NCBI GenBank assembly: GCA_017446685.1
Contig: JAFSQI010000054.1
Coordinates: 62,001 to 126,000, forward strand
From: Butyrivibrio sp.
Lineage (GTDB): Bacteria > Bacillota > Clostridia > Lachnospirales > Lachnospiraceae
Reading direction: 5' to 3'
Length of the DNA: 64,000 nt
The notes below the pieces were generated by a model. That model had not been told where the DNA came from. It searched no databases and saw only the letters and a list, made by a program, of their open reading frames with translations. Numbering within the stretch: position 1 is the first letter of the stretch; every line of letters begins with the position of its first letter. The position numbers and the translations under genes were made by a program. Below are positions 1 through 9,283 of this stretch, one piece after another.

Positions 1-1092
1 CTCATGTCCATAGTTATCATTTATCTTTTTAAGGCAGTTTAAATCTATCATTACAATTCCAAAAGCCGCAAAGCCACTTAGAATGTCTTCATCAACTCTA
101 TCTTTTGTCTTATCATACCAGGCCTTATTTTTTACATGAGTCAGAGCATCCTGATAAGCAACCATATCCATATGAGTTACCTTGTTTTTCATATCGGCAA
201 CTTTGCCTTCAGCGTCAATGATATTCTGTACATATTCACGCATATCTGCCGACATCATCACAACAGCATTCGACAAGGACTCAACTTCATTATGAGTATG
301 GATTTCCGGCGGAATATACTCAAGTTCTTCCGGATTCTTTTGGTCATGGGATTTTTTGGCGAAAGCGACTACACTTTTTTCAAGTTCACTTATAGGCTCA
401 GTAATATTTCTGTTCATCCAAAGTAAAAAGAATGTGATAAACAAAATAGCCAGTGCCGCAATAAGAATAATATTAAGAACTGTGTATGTCTGAATGTTTC
501 TTCTTAGCTCTGAAACTTCAATATCAACACAAAGAGCTGCAAACTTCTCACCTTCGGAATTTACAAGCGGAATAAGCCCTGTATAATCATATCCCCAGAC
601 GCTGAAATTCTTGAAAAAAGTGATGTGGGCTCCATCGTTTGAACTAATAGCAGTATCATATCTCTTTAGCTCTTCGTAATCATAATCATCATAGGAAATA
701 GAGCCCAGATAATACCCGTCGGGCTCATATTCTCTGCCATATTTGGTATCAGCAGAAAGAACATTCATCATCCCCGGCTTGTCACCCATTATGGGGCGAA
801 TGATATACAGGAAATGAATATCAAAATCTTCCATAATACCATCCATAAAGTTCATGAGCTCTTTATATTTTTCAGATTCTTCTCCTGTTTCTACGCAGGT
901 AGAGAGATCTTCGATATCAATATGATTCTTTACATAATTTAATATATCAGTCATTCTCTCTTCATAAGAATGATAAAGAGATCTGGTATAGGTTGTGTAC
1001 GTCAATACGCTCAAAATAAAACAAAGAAGCACAAAAAATACCGAGAATCCTAAAAAAATACTTTTCTTTAACGGTCGTTTATTAATCGGCAT
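1..1092 (-). CDS. membrane sensor diguanylate cyclase (GGDEF), C-terminus cut by window edge
   Basis: Open reading frame starts at ATG 1092-1090 after a GGGAGA ribosome site and runs without a stop off the left edge, so only the first 364 codons are seen. A hydrophobic segment lies at about residues 11-31, followed by an extracellular sensor region of roughly 160 residues, a second membrane segment near residue 200, and a HAMP-like linker containing NRNITEPISELE. The GGDEF domain begins with YQDALTHVKNKAWYD and continues to the metal/substrate segment IDLNCLKKINDNYGHE, where the window ends. The catalytic GGDEF loop itself is outside, so activity cannot be judged. The expected role is synthesis of cyclic di-GMP from two GTP in response to an outside signal. 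It lies downstream of icd on the same strand without a clear terminator between, but carries its own ribosome site. Confidence 0.85.
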   Translation of the reverse strand, partial: MPINKRPLKKSIFLGFSVFFVLLCFILSVLTYTTYTRSLYHSYEERMTDILNYVKNHIDIEDLSTCVETGEESEKYKELMNFMDGIMEDFDIHFLYIIRPIMGDKPGMMNVLSADTKYGREYEPDGYYLGSISYDDYDYEELKRYDTAISSNDGAHITFFKNFSVWGYDYTGLIPLVNSEGEKFAALCVDIEVSELRRNIQTYTVLNIILIAALAILFITFFLLWMNRNITEPISELEKSVVAFAKKSHDQKNPEELEYIPPEIHTHNEVESLSNAVVMMSADMREYVQNIIDAEGKVADMKNKVTHMDMVAYQDALTHVKNKAWYDKTKDRVDEDILSGFAAFGIVMIDLNCLKKINDNYGHE

Positions 1093-1186
1093 AATTATTC
1101 TCCCGAAAAAAGATTTTTATATGTTAATACTACTATAATCAGGGAATCTTTTGTGCATCTTTATGCTTTATTTTATTTATTTTTTA

Positions 1187-2389
1187 TCATTTTAACATTT
1201 CTGCAGCAATAGCATCCAAAAACTCTTCACTGCCTAGTTTTACAGGATTTGGAATTGTTGTAATAAGAGCAAGATCACCGGTCATACGTCCTGATTCTAT
1301 TACAGACAAAGTAGCCTTTTCAAGTTTGTCCGCATATTCTATAAGCTCCTTAATTCCATCAAGTTCCCCTCTCTTTCTAAGAGCACCTGACCAGGCAAAA
1401 ATAGTAGCTACAGGATTGGTGGATGTAGGCTCACCCTTTAAATACTTGTAATAATGTCTTTGAACTGTGCCGTGCGCTGCCTCATACTCATATACACCAC
1501 TGGGTGATACAAGAACTGATGTCATCATGGCAAGTGAGCCAAATGCAGATGAAACCATATCACTCATAACATCACCGTCGTAGTTTTTGCATGCCCAGAT
1601 AAATCCGCCTTTTGACTTCATTACACGGGCAACAGCATCATCAATAAGTGTATAGAAATATGTTATGCCTGCTTCTTCAAAATCCTTCTTAAATTCCTGC
1701 TCAAAGACTTCATCGAATATTTCTCTGAATCTTCTGTCATAGGTCTTGGAAATTGTGTCTTTTGTACCAAGCCAAAGCTCTTTCTTTTCAGCAAGAGCAT
1801 ACTTAAAGCAGGCTCTTGCAAAGCTTCTGATTGATGAATCCTTATTGTGAATTCCCTGAATAATTCCGGGCTCGTCAAATTCGTGAATAGTTTCTCTTAT
1901 TTCTGTTCCATCAGCGCCGGTAAAAACAAGCTCAGCCTTACCTGCACCGGGAACTCTGATTTCCACGTTCTTGTAAACATCACCATATGCATGCCTTGCA
2001 AGTGTGATAGGACACTCCCAGGTTCTTACGTTTGGCTCAATTCCCTTGACCATAATAGGTGTACGGAAAACAGTTCCGTCGAGAATTGCTCTTATTGTGC
2101 CATTTGGACTCTTCCACATCTTTTTAAGTCCGTATTCCTTAACTCTTTCATTGTTTGGTGTAATAGTGGCACATTTTACAGCCACTCCATACTTAAGAGT
2201 AGCATTGGCACTGTCTACAGTAACCTGATCATCAGTTTCATCTCTATGCTTAAGTCCAAGGTCATAATACTCGCTCTTTAAGTCCACAAAAGGAAGTATC
2301 AGCTTATCCTTTATAAGCTGCCAAAGAACTCTTGTCATCTCATCTCCATCCATCTCTACAATGGGGGTTGTCATCTGAATCTTGCTCAT
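1187..2389 (-). CDS. icd: NADP-dependent isocitrate dehydrogenase
   Basis: A 400-residue enzyme that oxidatively decarboxylates isocitrate to 2-oxoglutarate, giving NADPH and the carbon skeleton for glutamate. It belongs to the homodimeric, eukaryote-like IDH class rather than the E. coli type: the N-terminus [13 protein letters not shown], the block [20 protein letters not shown] and the substrate loop [16 protein letters not shown] are typical of that class, as is the length. The C-terminal part keeps [14 protein letters not shown] and [13 protein letters not shown]. The start is ATG 2389 with GAGGAG upstream. It is the last gene of a minus-strand group (Re-citrate synthase candidate, gntR, icd) with gaps of 67 and 57 bases, which fits a biosynthetic citrate-to-2-oxoglutarate branch. 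No aconitase is present in the window. Confidence 0.96.
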   Translation of the reverse strand: MSKIQMTTPIVEMDGDEMTRVLWQLIKDKLILPFVDLKSEYYDLGLKHRDETDDQVTVDSANATLKYGVAVKCATITPNNERVKEYGLKKMWKSPNGTIRAILDGTVFRTPIMVKGIEPNVRTWECPITLARHAYGDVYKNVEIRVPGAGKAELVFTGADGTEIRETIHEFDEPGIIQGIHNKDSSIRSFARACFKYALAEKKELWLGTKDTISKTYDRRFREIFDEVFEQEFKKDFEEAGITYFYTLIDDAVARVMKSKGGFIWACKNYDGDVMSDMVSSAFGSLAMMTSVLVSPSGVYEYEAAHGTVQRHYYKYLKGEPTSTNPVATIFAWSGALRKRGELDGIKELIEYADKLEKATLSVIESGRMTGDLALITTIPNPVKLGSEEFLDAIAAEMLK

Positions 2390-2446
2390 TAGATTTTTCT
2401 CCTCTACATACTTATTTCTGATACTTGATTTTATGGCTTTTAAAGC

Positions 2447-3127
2447 TTATTCGTATAAATCCAAAAGTCCCTTATCAACCATATTTTCATATGCGTTTAT
2501 CATATGCTGATTTGCAAGCTCTTCTGCTTTATCAGGATTATTTTCTTTAATGGCTTCCATGATAAATTTATGCTCTACATTTGAAACAGCACCTCTGCTG
2601 CTGGAAAGAGTCTTCTGTCTGACTCTCCATACATACTGATGATAATCCTTCAAAAGATGCTCAAGCATCTTGGAATTACATGACTCATACAATATAGTAT
2701 GGAATCTGTTGTCAAGCTCTGCCATCTGTTCCATGTGACCTCTTGCAGCATGAAACTCAGCAAGATAGATGTTTTCTTCCATCTCTTCAAGCTGTTCTTT
2801 TGTAATATTCTCACATGACCATCTCGCACATAAACCTTCAAGCTTGGATCTTATCATATAAATATCCTGAATATCTTTTACCTTGATACCGGTTACATAT
2901 GCTCCCTTATTCGGAATGATCTGAATGAGCCCCTCAAGTTCAAGCTGTCTGAAAGCTTCTCTTACAGGTGTCCTGCTGACGCCAAGCTCCTGACCTATCG
3001 CAACTTCCTTAAGCTCTTCATGATCCTTGTACTTTCCATTTAAAATATCCTCACGGATTCTGTGAAAGACTCTTCCTCGAAGAGAATATTGGTCTGTAAC
3101 TTCTTCTTTTAAATCACTGCTTCCCAT
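2447..3127 (-). CDS. GntR-family transcriptional regulator, FCD (FadR-like) subgroup
   Basis: This 226-residue protein has an N-terminal winged helix of GntR type (residues about 15-80, with VSRTPVREAFRQLELEGLI as recognition region and wing IPNKGAYV) and an all-helical FCD ligand domain (about 90-215). The FCD metal-binding pattern of Asp and His residues is visible as LDNRFH, then EHKFI and NQHM. Such proteins usually repress operons for organic-acid metabolism and respond to a carboxylate bound with a metal ion. It sits between the Re-citrate synthase candidate and icd in the same operon. A perfect palindrome overlaps the operon promoter at 4700-4711, so autoregulation and control of both enzymes is the simplest reading. 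The ligand is inferred to be a citrate-cycle acid and is not shown by the sequence. Confidence 0.9.
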   Translation of the reverse strand: MGSSDLKEEVTDQYSLRGRVFHRIREDILNGKYKDHEELKEVAIGQELGVSRTPVREAFRQLELEGLIQIIPNKGAYVTGIKVKDIQDIYMIRSKLEGLCARWSCENITKEQLEEMEENIYLAEFHAARGHMEQMAELDNRFHTILYESCNSKMLEHLLKDYHQYVWRVRQKTLSSSRGAVSNVEHKFIMEAIKENNPDKAEELANQHMINAYENMVDKGLLDLYE

Positions 3128-3194
3128 ATTTTTCCTCTTATCGCAGGTTACTGCATGCGGATAAAAAAATTCACACCGGTAACATTTTCGCCAA

Positions 3195-4628
3195 TTACTG
3201 CTTATTTACAATTTCTCCCTCTCTGACCTCTATACCAAGCTCATCACTAACCTTTTTAATCTCGCCTACAAGCTCTGTATCTGTCATTACTGTAACACGA
3301 CCACCGGCATATTCAGCATCAACCCACTCCTTGATTTTGGTAACAAGAGGTGATGTCTTTGAGAGAACATGCTCATCTTTAAGCTTGTAGTGTACATTGA
3401 TCCAATGTGCGATTCCGGCTAGTCCTGAAGTATTTGAAACAGCACTTACAGGAGGACGCCTTAAAAATTTCTCTGTATCAAAGATATTGTAAATTTCCTC
3501 ATTTTTCAAAAGACCGTCAGCATGGATACCTGCTCTTGTAACATTAAAATTCTTGCCTACAAAAGGAGTATTGGCTGGAACCGTAAATCCTATCTCCTTT
3601 TCATAATATTCCGCAAGGTCTGTAATAACGGTAGTATTCATACCATTTAAAGTTCCCTTTAACTGGGCATATTCAAATACCATAGCTTCAAGAGGTGTAT
3701 TACCTGTTCTCTCACCGATACCAAATAAAGATGTATTAACGGAAGAACAACCATATAACCACGCTGTAGTGGAATTGGTAACAGCCTTGTAAAAATCGTT
3801 GTGACCATGCCACTCTATAAGCTCACTTGGAACACCTGCATTAGTATTGATAGCATAAATAATACCCTGAACGCTTCGCGGAATAACAGCACCTGAAAAG
3901 TTTACTCCATATCCCATGGTATCGCAAGCACGAACTTTAATCGGGATTTTATATTCATCTTTAAGCTTCATAAGTTCAAGGCAGAAAGGAACAACAAAAC
4001 CAAAAATATCTGCTCTGGTAATATCCTCAAGATGGCACCTTGGACTGATTCCTTCCTCAAGGCACGCGCGCACAACGCTAAGATAATGGTCCAAAGCCTG
4101 CCTTCTTGTCATCTTAAGCTTTAAAAAGATATGGTAATCAGAGCAGCTTACCAGAATACCTGTCTCTTTCATACCAATTTCTTTTACCAGCTTAAAATCC
4201 TCCTGGCTTGCCCTTATCCAGCTTGTAACCTCAGGAAATTTGTAGCCTCTTTCCATGCACTTATATACAGCATCTCTGTCGCTCTTACTGTATAAAAAGA
4301 ATTCACTCTGACGTATCATGCCATTTGGTCCGCCAAGTTCATGGAACATATCGAAAATATGCACAATCTGATCTGTGGTATATGGCGCTCTTGACTGCTG
4401 ACCATCACGGAAGGTTGTATCAGTTATCCATATTTCCTTTGGCATATTATGGGGAACTATCCTGTCGTTAAACGGAATCTTAGGCACTTCCTCATAAGGG
4501 AACATATTTCTAAAAACATTTGGCTTTTCAACGTCATCAAGAATGTACATATGCTCTTCAATCTGCAACAGATTGTTTTTGTCATTCATTGTGACCGGAC
4601 GGTTCTGGAAAGTATTTGTATCCTGCAT
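3195..4628 (-). CDS. HMGL-family synthase, probable Re-citrate synthase
   Basis: A 477-residue member of the isopropylmalate/homocitrate synthase (HMGL-like) family. The TIM-barrel signature DTTFRDGQQ is at about residue 70, the metal-binding HGHND motif near 270 and FGIGERTGNTPLE near 300. The protein lacks the long LeuA regulatory domain typical of leucine-regulated isopropylmalate synthase. In Clostridium kluyveri and related anaerobes this kind of protein is the Re-face-specific citrate synthase, condensing oxaloacetate with acetyl-CoA. The operon with isocitrate dehydrogenase supports that assignment. Homocitrate synthase (NifV-like) is an alternative worth considering because nitrogenase-like genes lie 12 kb away, but the icd linkage favours citrate. 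The start is ATG 4628 with AAGGGGG upstream. It is expected to be cytosolic and active without oxygen. Confidence 0.72.
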   Translation of the reverse strand: MQDTNTFQNRPVTMNDKNNLLQIEEHMYILDDVEKPNVFRNMFPYEEVPKIPFNDRIVPHNMPKEIWITDTTFRDGQQSRAPYTTDQIVHIFDMFHELGGPNGMIRQSEFFLYSKSDRDAVYKCMERGYKFPEVTSWIRASQEDFKLVKEIGMKETGILVSCSDYHIFLKLKMTRRQALDHYLSVVRACLEEGISPRCHLEDITRADIFGFVVPFCLELMKLKDEYKIPIKVRACDTMGYGVNFSGAVIPRSVQGIIYAINTNAGVPSELIEWHGHNDFYKAVTNSTTAWLYGCSSVNTSLFGIGERTGNTPLEAMVFEYAQLKGTLNGMNTTVITDLAEYYEKEIGFTVPANTPFVGKNFNVTRAGIHADGLLKNEEIYNIFDTEKFLRRPPVSAVSNTSGLAGIAHWINVHYKLKDEHVLSKTSPLVTKIKEWVDAEYAGGRVTVMTDTELVGEIKKVSDELGIEVREGEIVNKQ

Positions 4629-4699
4629 TTTACTGCCCCCTTGGAATTATAGAAGCTCATTAGCTATAGTTAGAATAATAAAAATGTTTTATGTGCATA

Positions 4700-4728
4700 A
4701 TTGTATACAATCATACCATTTGTGTCAA
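4700..4728 (-). promoter_or_regulatory. sigma-A promoter with overlapping operator for the citrate operon
   Basis: On the minus strand there is TTGACA (4728-4723), a 17-base spacer and TACAAT (4705-4700), an almost perfect vegetative promoter giving a leader of about 65 bases before the gene at 4628. The 12-base perfect palindrome ATTGTATACAAT covers 4700-4711 and contains the -10 box. Short palindromes of this form are typical operators of FCD-type GntR repressors, and the operon's second gene encodes one. Confidence 0.8.
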
Positions 4729-4733
4729 GGCAT

Positions 4734-4776
4734 AAAAAAAGAGGCGTTACACGGTCATTGCACAGTAACACCTCTT
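4734..4776 (-). terminator. intrinsic terminator of the EAL gene
   Basis: A 12-base-pair stem (arms 4739-4750 and 4765-4776, one G:U pair) is followed on the minus strand by seven T residues. It lies just beyond the stop of the EAL gene at 4785 and immediately upstream of the citrate-operon promoter, so it insulates the two. Confidence 0.88.
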
Positions 4777-4784
4777 AATGATAA

Positions 4785-6731
4785 TTAAAACTTTGTTTTT
4801 CTGTTAAAGTACTTCTTGACTCCTTCTATTGGTTCAGGCTTAGCATAATGATATCCCTGAATATAATCAAATCCATGTTCAAGACTGTACTGGCTCTGGG
4901 ATTCATCCTCAACACCCTCAACAAGTGTTACAAAGCCGTTCTTTTTAAACACCTCTATCATATAGGTCATGATATCATCCATGCGGTTATCGTCAAGTGA
5001 CTTATACAGCAGCGTCTTATCAAATTTAATTGTTCTGAAAGGACACTCCATAACTCTTTCAAGCGATGAATAACCTGTACCAAAATCATCAAGATAAAAC
5101 TGTATTCCTGCCCTTGAAAGAAATTTCATGTTTTCATTGGCAACATCAAAGTTTTCAAACATTGCCGATTCAGTAATTTCAAGTCTGATCTTAGAAGTGT
5201 CAAATTCATAATTATTTATTATTTCAAAGAGTTCAATATGAGCGTTGTTCTGAGATATTTCTTTTGATGAAACATTGATTGATATTGCATCAAAATCATA
5301 ATAATTTTCAATACTTTCTATAACTCTGCATACCTTATTTAGAACTATGCATGTAACAGCGTGAATTGTTCCACTGTTCTCAGCTATAGGAATGAACTTA
5401 TCAGGATTTATAATCTTATCTCCGAGCTTAAGCCTTGTAAGAGCCTCTGCTACTCTGAAGCTTCCTGTATCTACACTGTAAATAGGCTGCGCATAGACTA
5501 CAATTCTATCATCATCAAGGTCAAGTCTGTTTCTGATATCCTCAAGAGCCTTTGTGATTTCATAGTCTTCCATAAAATCACTGTAGTCAGTAGGCTTTAC
5601 CAGATAGAAGTGACTGCTGTTCAGATCTTTGAACTTCCTTGAAATGTATTCGTAGAATTGTCTGCATTTAAGTGGTTCGTCAAAGCTTTCATCAACTTTG
5701 CCAGATACTATAATATAGTTAATCGGAATTGAAACTTCAGTTTTAGCAGCATCAAAAACGCCTCTTATCTGATTGGCAAAATTCAAAAATTCGCTTTCTT
5801 TATCCGTCTCAATTATATTTACATATTTATCTTCAGAAACTCTGAATATCTTTACCTTATTACTGATAGACTCCACAGATCTGCAGGCAGCTATACCCTT
5901 TAGTATCAGGTCATCTCTGTCATATACCAGATTTTCAACTCCGGGATAAGTTAGTTTTACATAAGAAACATAAATTTTTCTTTTACCCAGATTTTTATGC
6001 ATATATGCATTTAGAGCATGACTTCCCTGCGCGCCTGTAACTTCATCATATGGATTGGAATGAAACAGCATATAGCCAAGTAAAAACACAGGTACATAGG
6101 TAAGTGCAGTAAAAATGGTATTAAAACGACTCAAAATAACTATCTGAGCAATCAAAAGAGTCAAAATAAGCGGAGCTATAGCAAATACTGAATGCTTTAT
6201 TACTCTTGAAACCGAGTTTTTATTGCTAAGCGTCGCATTGAAGCAAAAAATTGTACAAACAATCCCCGCGCAGCAATAATATCTAGTGAAATGTCTAATA
6301 TCAATGCCTTCAATTCCAAGCTTGTACAGACCGCTTGCCGCTATCTCAATAACAACTCCAAGAAGGTACACAAGTGTCATAATCCCGTACATTATAAGGA
6401 ACTCTTTTCTTTGTTTGCGCCGGACTATGGACATCATATTTACATAAGAAAAGATGCAGTAAAGTATTCCCATATATACTATAAGGAACAACATAAGCTG
6501 CGCCATAAAAATATATTTGTTGTAATAATTCTCCGGATTATTGGCAACAAATATAATACTGATATGAACAAGTATAGATACTATAGATAGAATAGTTCCA
6601 TAGAAAATATACTTGTAAACAAAAGTATCCTTAGGCTTACTATAGAGCATAATAAGAAGCATTAGCCCTGCTATAATAAGTCCCGCAATTTCACCTATAT
6701 AATTATAATGGAAAAAAATCTCTCTCGTCAT
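4785..6731 (-). CDS. membrane-bound EAL-domain cyclic di-GMP phosphodiesterase
   Basis: A 648-residue protein. Residues 1 to about 225 hold seven hydrophobic segments resembling a 7TM sensor module. The middle (about 235-380) looks like a GGDEF-derived domain that has lost its signature, and residues about 395-640 form an EAL domain. EAL hallmarks are present: AEALTRL, ISINVSSKEISQ, RLEITESAMF, LDDFGTGYSSL, IKFDKTLL and LVEGVEDESQ, so metal-binding acidic residues and the general base look intact. Predicted role: hydrolysis of c-di-GMP to pGpG under control of a membrane signal. No good Shine-Dalgarno is visible before ATG 6731, so the start is slightly uncertain. It is monocistronic, bounded by terminators on both sides. 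Confidence 0.9.
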   Translation of the reverse strand: MTREIFFHYNYIGEIAGLIIAGLMLLIMLYSKPKDTFVYKYIFYGTILSIVSILVHISIIFVANNPENYYNKYIFMAQLMLFLIVYMGILYCIFSYVNMMSIVRRKQRKEFLIMYGIMTLVYLLGVVIEIAASGLYKLGIEGIDIRHFTRYYCCAGIVCTIFCFNATLSNKNSVSRVIKHSVFAIAPLILTLLIAQIVILSRFNTIFTALTYVPVFLLGYMLFHSNPYDEVTGAQGSHALNAYMHKNLGKRKIYVSYVKLTYPGVENLVYDRDDLILKGIAACRSVESISNKVKIFRVSEDKYVNIIETDKESEFLNFANQIRGVFDAAKTEVSIPINYIIVSGKVDESFDEPLKCRQFYEYISRKFKDLNSSHFYLVKPTDYSDFMEDYEITKALEDIRNRLDLDDDRIVVYAQPIYSVDTGSFRVAEALTRLKLGDKIINPDKFIPIAENSGTIHAVTCIVLNKVCRVIESIENYYDFDAISINVSSKEISQNNAHIELFEIINNYEFDTSKIRLEITESAMFENFDVANENMKFLSRAGIQFYLDDFGTGYSSLERVMECPFRTIKFDKTLLYKSLDDNRMDDIMTYMIEVFKKNGFVTLVEGVEDESQSQYSLEHGFDYIQGYHYAKPEPIEGVKKYFNRKTKF

Positions 6732-6804
6732 GTTTTTATATTATCACAATACCGTCTTTTTATTATTTAAAAGATTATTAAAATTTCATAGCTTCTAATA
6801 TTGA

Positions 6805-6861
6805 CACAAAAAACAGGCAGATGTCAATCTGATTTAGATAAATCAGTAGCTACATCTGCCC
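6805..6861 (-). terminator. intrinsic terminator of the EF-G-like gene
   Basis: The arms GGCAGATGT (6816-6824) and ACATCTGCC (6852-6860) pair, with a second perfect 8-base-pair hairpin nested inside (6829-6846). On the minus strand the stem is followed by GTTTTTTGT. It lies 50 bases past the stop of the EF-G paralogue. Confidence 0.85.
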
Positions 6862-6907
6862 GAATTTTATTTTAATTTTCAATATTTTCACTTATAGTGA
6901 AATAAAA

Positions 6908-8998
6908 TTACTCTTCAGAATTTGCTGCTGCAACTTTTTCAGCTCTGTCAGCAACTTCTTTTGCCTGTACATCGGAAGGAGCCTGCTCATATCTGTTGAA
7001 CTCGTACTCGTATTCTCCGCTTCCGCCTGTCATAGAACGAAGCTGTGTGCAATAGCCATAGAGTTCCATCATAGGAACTTCAGCTTCTATCACCTGTTTG
7101 CCGGTAAGTGATGGATTCATTCCAAGAACACGGCCTCTTCTCTTATTGAGATCTCCCATAACATCACCTGTATAGTTGTCAGGTACAGTAACCTTGAGAG
7201 ATACGATTGGTTCAAGAAGAACAGGTGAAGCCTCCATAAAGCCCTTCTTAAATGCACCGGATGCTGCAACTTTAAATGCCATTTCCGAAGAATCTACCGG
7301 ATGATAAGAGCCATCATAAAGTGTAGCCTTTACTCCAACAACAGGATATGCTGCGAGCGGTCCACGAAGTACTGATTCTGCAATACCCTTTTCTACTGCA
7401 GGGAAGAAGTTCTTAGGAACTGCACCACCTACAACTTCCTGGTCAAACTCATATGACTTTGTTACATCACCCAAAGGGGCAAAGCGCATCTTAACGTGTC
7501 CATACTGACCATGTCCACCTGTCTGCTTCTTGTACTTGTATTCCACATCAGAGGTCTTGCGAATCGTCTCTCTAAATGCAACCTTCGGCTTTGTCAGGTC
7601 TATCGCAACCTTATAAACATTCTGAAGCTTGCTCTGAATAACTTCCAGATGCATATCACCCATACCATAAAGAAGTGTCTGACGGTTCTCAGCGTCATTT
7701 ACTACTTTAAGTGTCTGATCTTCAGCTGAAAGCTTGGCAAGTGACTGTGCAATCTTATCGATATCACTCTTATTCTGAGCATGATATCTCATATAAGTAT
7801 ATGGCTGTGAAATATCCATCTTTGCATACTGTATAGGATTAGCCTTTGTAGAAAGAGTATCTCCTGTAGCAACATCAAGCTTTTGAAGTGCTCCAAGATC
7901 ACCGGCATGAAGCTCAGGCACTTCTGTAGTCTTGTTACCCTGAAGCACATAGAGCTTACCAACCTTAACCTCCATGTCCTTACTTGCCACATACATTACG
8001 TCATCAGGCTTAATAACACCTGAGCGAACCTTTATAAGTGAATATTTTCCGATAAACGGATCTACCATTGTCTTGAATACAAAAGCTGTCTTGGGCTTTG
8101 AGAAATCAAAGTCAGCTTCAAAAATTTCATTTGTATTGGTGTTGATTCCCGCCATTTTGCGGTTTTCCGGACTTGGCATATATTTTACAATATCATCCAA
8201 AAGAGTATAAATGCCCTGGCAAAGTGTACTTGAGCCCATCTCAATCGGAACTATTGTGCCGTCGCAGACATTAGAACGGACTGCTGCTCTTATCTCAGCC
8301 TCAGAAAATGTTTCGCCGTTAAAATATCTTTCCATAAATTCTTCAGATGTCTCGGCAACTGACTCAATAAGAGTATCCTTGAAGAGTCTTAAGTTTGCCT
8401 GATTATATTCAGGAACCTCACACTCTACTACCTCTTTGCCTTCCCATCTAAAGCCTTTTTCCTGAATGACATTTACATATCCGACAAATTTTTCATTCTC
8501 ACGGATAGGAAGATTAAACGGAGCCATCTTCTTACCATATTTGTCAGTGAGATCCTGAACAACCTGTCTGTATGAAACATCATCAATGTCCATGTCTGAA
8601 ACAAAGAACATTCGAGGAATCTTATATTTCTCACAAAGATCCCATGCTTTCTCGGTACCCACTTCTATACCGGCCTTACCTGAAACAACAATAATTGCTG
8701 CATCTGCTACGCTGATTGCTTCTTCAACTTCACCGACAAAATCAAAAAATCCGGGAGTGTCTAAAAGATTGATTTTGTGTCCATCCCATTCCAGCGGAAT
8801 TGTTGAAGTGCTGATAGAAATATGTCTTTTCTGCTCTTCTTTATCGAAGTCACTTAAAGTATTTCCATCTTCTACTTTGCCCATTCTTGATGTAATGCCG
8901 GCAAGGTAAGCCATTGCCTCAGAGAGACTTGTCTTGCCTGCTCCACCATGTCCGAGCAGCACTACGTTTCTAATCTTGTCAGTCGTATAAACGTTCAT
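6908..8998 (-). CDS. elongation factor G paralogue (EF-G-like translational GTPase)
   Basis: A 696-residue protein with the EF-G layout: G domain with P-loop GHGGAGKTS at about residue 15 and DTPGFFDFVGEV near 78, domain II, domain III, domain IV with the GGHGQYGHVKMRF stretch, and domain V ending in RSMTGGSGEYEYEFNRY. It resembles the EF-G2-like or FusA2 group found beside canonical FusA. The guanine-specificity motif, normally NKxD, reads SDMD, and the His-containing domain IV tip region differs from true EF-G. It may act in ribosome recycling or a stress-related translocation step, but its role is not established. The start ATG 8998 follows GGAGG at good spacing. It has its own promoter and terminator, and no ribosomal protein genes are adjacent. 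Confidence 0.88.
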   Translation of the reverse strand: MNVYTTDKIRNVVLLGHGGAGKTSLSEAMAYLAGITSRMGKVEDGNTLSDFDKEEQKRHISISTSTIPLEWDGHKINLLDTPGFFDFVGEVEEAISVADAAIIVVSGKAGIEVGTEKAWDLCEKYKIPRMFFVSDMDIDDVSYRQVVQDLTDKYGKKMAPFNLPIRENEKFVGYVNVIQEKGFRWEGKEVVECEVPEYNQANLRLFKDTLIESVAETSEEFMERYFNGETFSEAEIRAAVRSNVCDGTIVPIEMGSSTLCQGIYTLLDDIVKYMPSPENRKMAGINTNTNEIFEADFDFSKPKTAFVFKTMVDPFIGKYSLIKVRSGVIKPDDVMYVASKDMEVKVGKLYVLQGNKTTEVPELHAGDLGALQKLDVATGDTLSTKANPIQYAKMDISQPYTYMRYHAQNKSDIDKIAQSLAKLSAEDQTLKVVNDAENRQTLLYGMGDMHLEVIQSKLQNVYKVAIDLTKPKVAFRETIRKTSDVEYKYKKQTGGHGQYGHVKMRFAPLGDVTKSYEFDQEVVGGAVPKNFFPAVEKGIAESVLRGPLAAYPVVGVKATLYDGSYHPVDSSEMAFKVAASGAFKKGFMEASPVLLEPIVSLKVTVPDNYTGDVMGDLNKRRGRVLGMNPSLTGKQVIEAEVPMMELYGYCTQLRSMTGGSGEYEYEFNRYEQAPSDVQAKEVADRAEKVAAANSEE

Positions 8999-9100
8999 AT
9001 CATGTCCTCCAGTCGCAATAAATTGGGTATTTTTATGAGAATATAAAGACGTTCAAATTGAACAATGAAAATCCCCGCCCCATACAAATCTCATAACAAT

Positions 9101-9129
9101 ATTTTACTAAAAGTATTGTACCAAGACAA
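9101..9129 (-). promoter_or_regulatory. probable promoter of the EF-G-like gene
   Basis: On the minus strand there is TTGTCT (9129-9124), a 17-base spacer and TAAAAT (9106-9101), about 100 bases upstream of ATG 8998. The match to the vegetative consensus is moderate. Confidence 0.5.
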
Positions 9130-9211
9130 GTATTTTGGTCTTTTTGCACAAAATAAATTATTTTTCTCAAAAAATCTGTTAAAATAATGTTACGTCCTTA
9201 TTAACAATGCG

Positions 9212-9240
9212 TTGACTTTCACGCGCCACAGTGTTATAGT
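9212..9240 (+). promoter_or_regulatory. sigma-A promoter of tyrA-aroA
   Basis: TTGACT (9212-9217), 17 bases, then TATAGT (9235-9240), one or two mismatches from consensus. The inferred transcript starts near 9247, leaving a short leader of about 37 bases before ATG 9284 and no room for an attenuator. Confidence 0.75.
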
Positions 9241-9283
9241 GAAAGTTACATAAATATGCATGTTTAGGGGGATTATAACCTTT

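Noticed and set aside
3195-4628. NifV homocitrate synthase serving the nitrogenase-like enzyme
   Set aside because: The gene is in an operon with icd and a GntR regulator 12 kb from nfl genes. Re-citrate synthase is the simpler explanation, although homocitrate is not excluded.
6908-8998. A tetracycline ribosomal protection protein (TetM-like)
   Set aside because: The domain arrangement and C-terminal SMTGGSGEYEYEFNRY text are those of EF-G-like FusA2 proteins. No leader peptide or mobile element is nearby.
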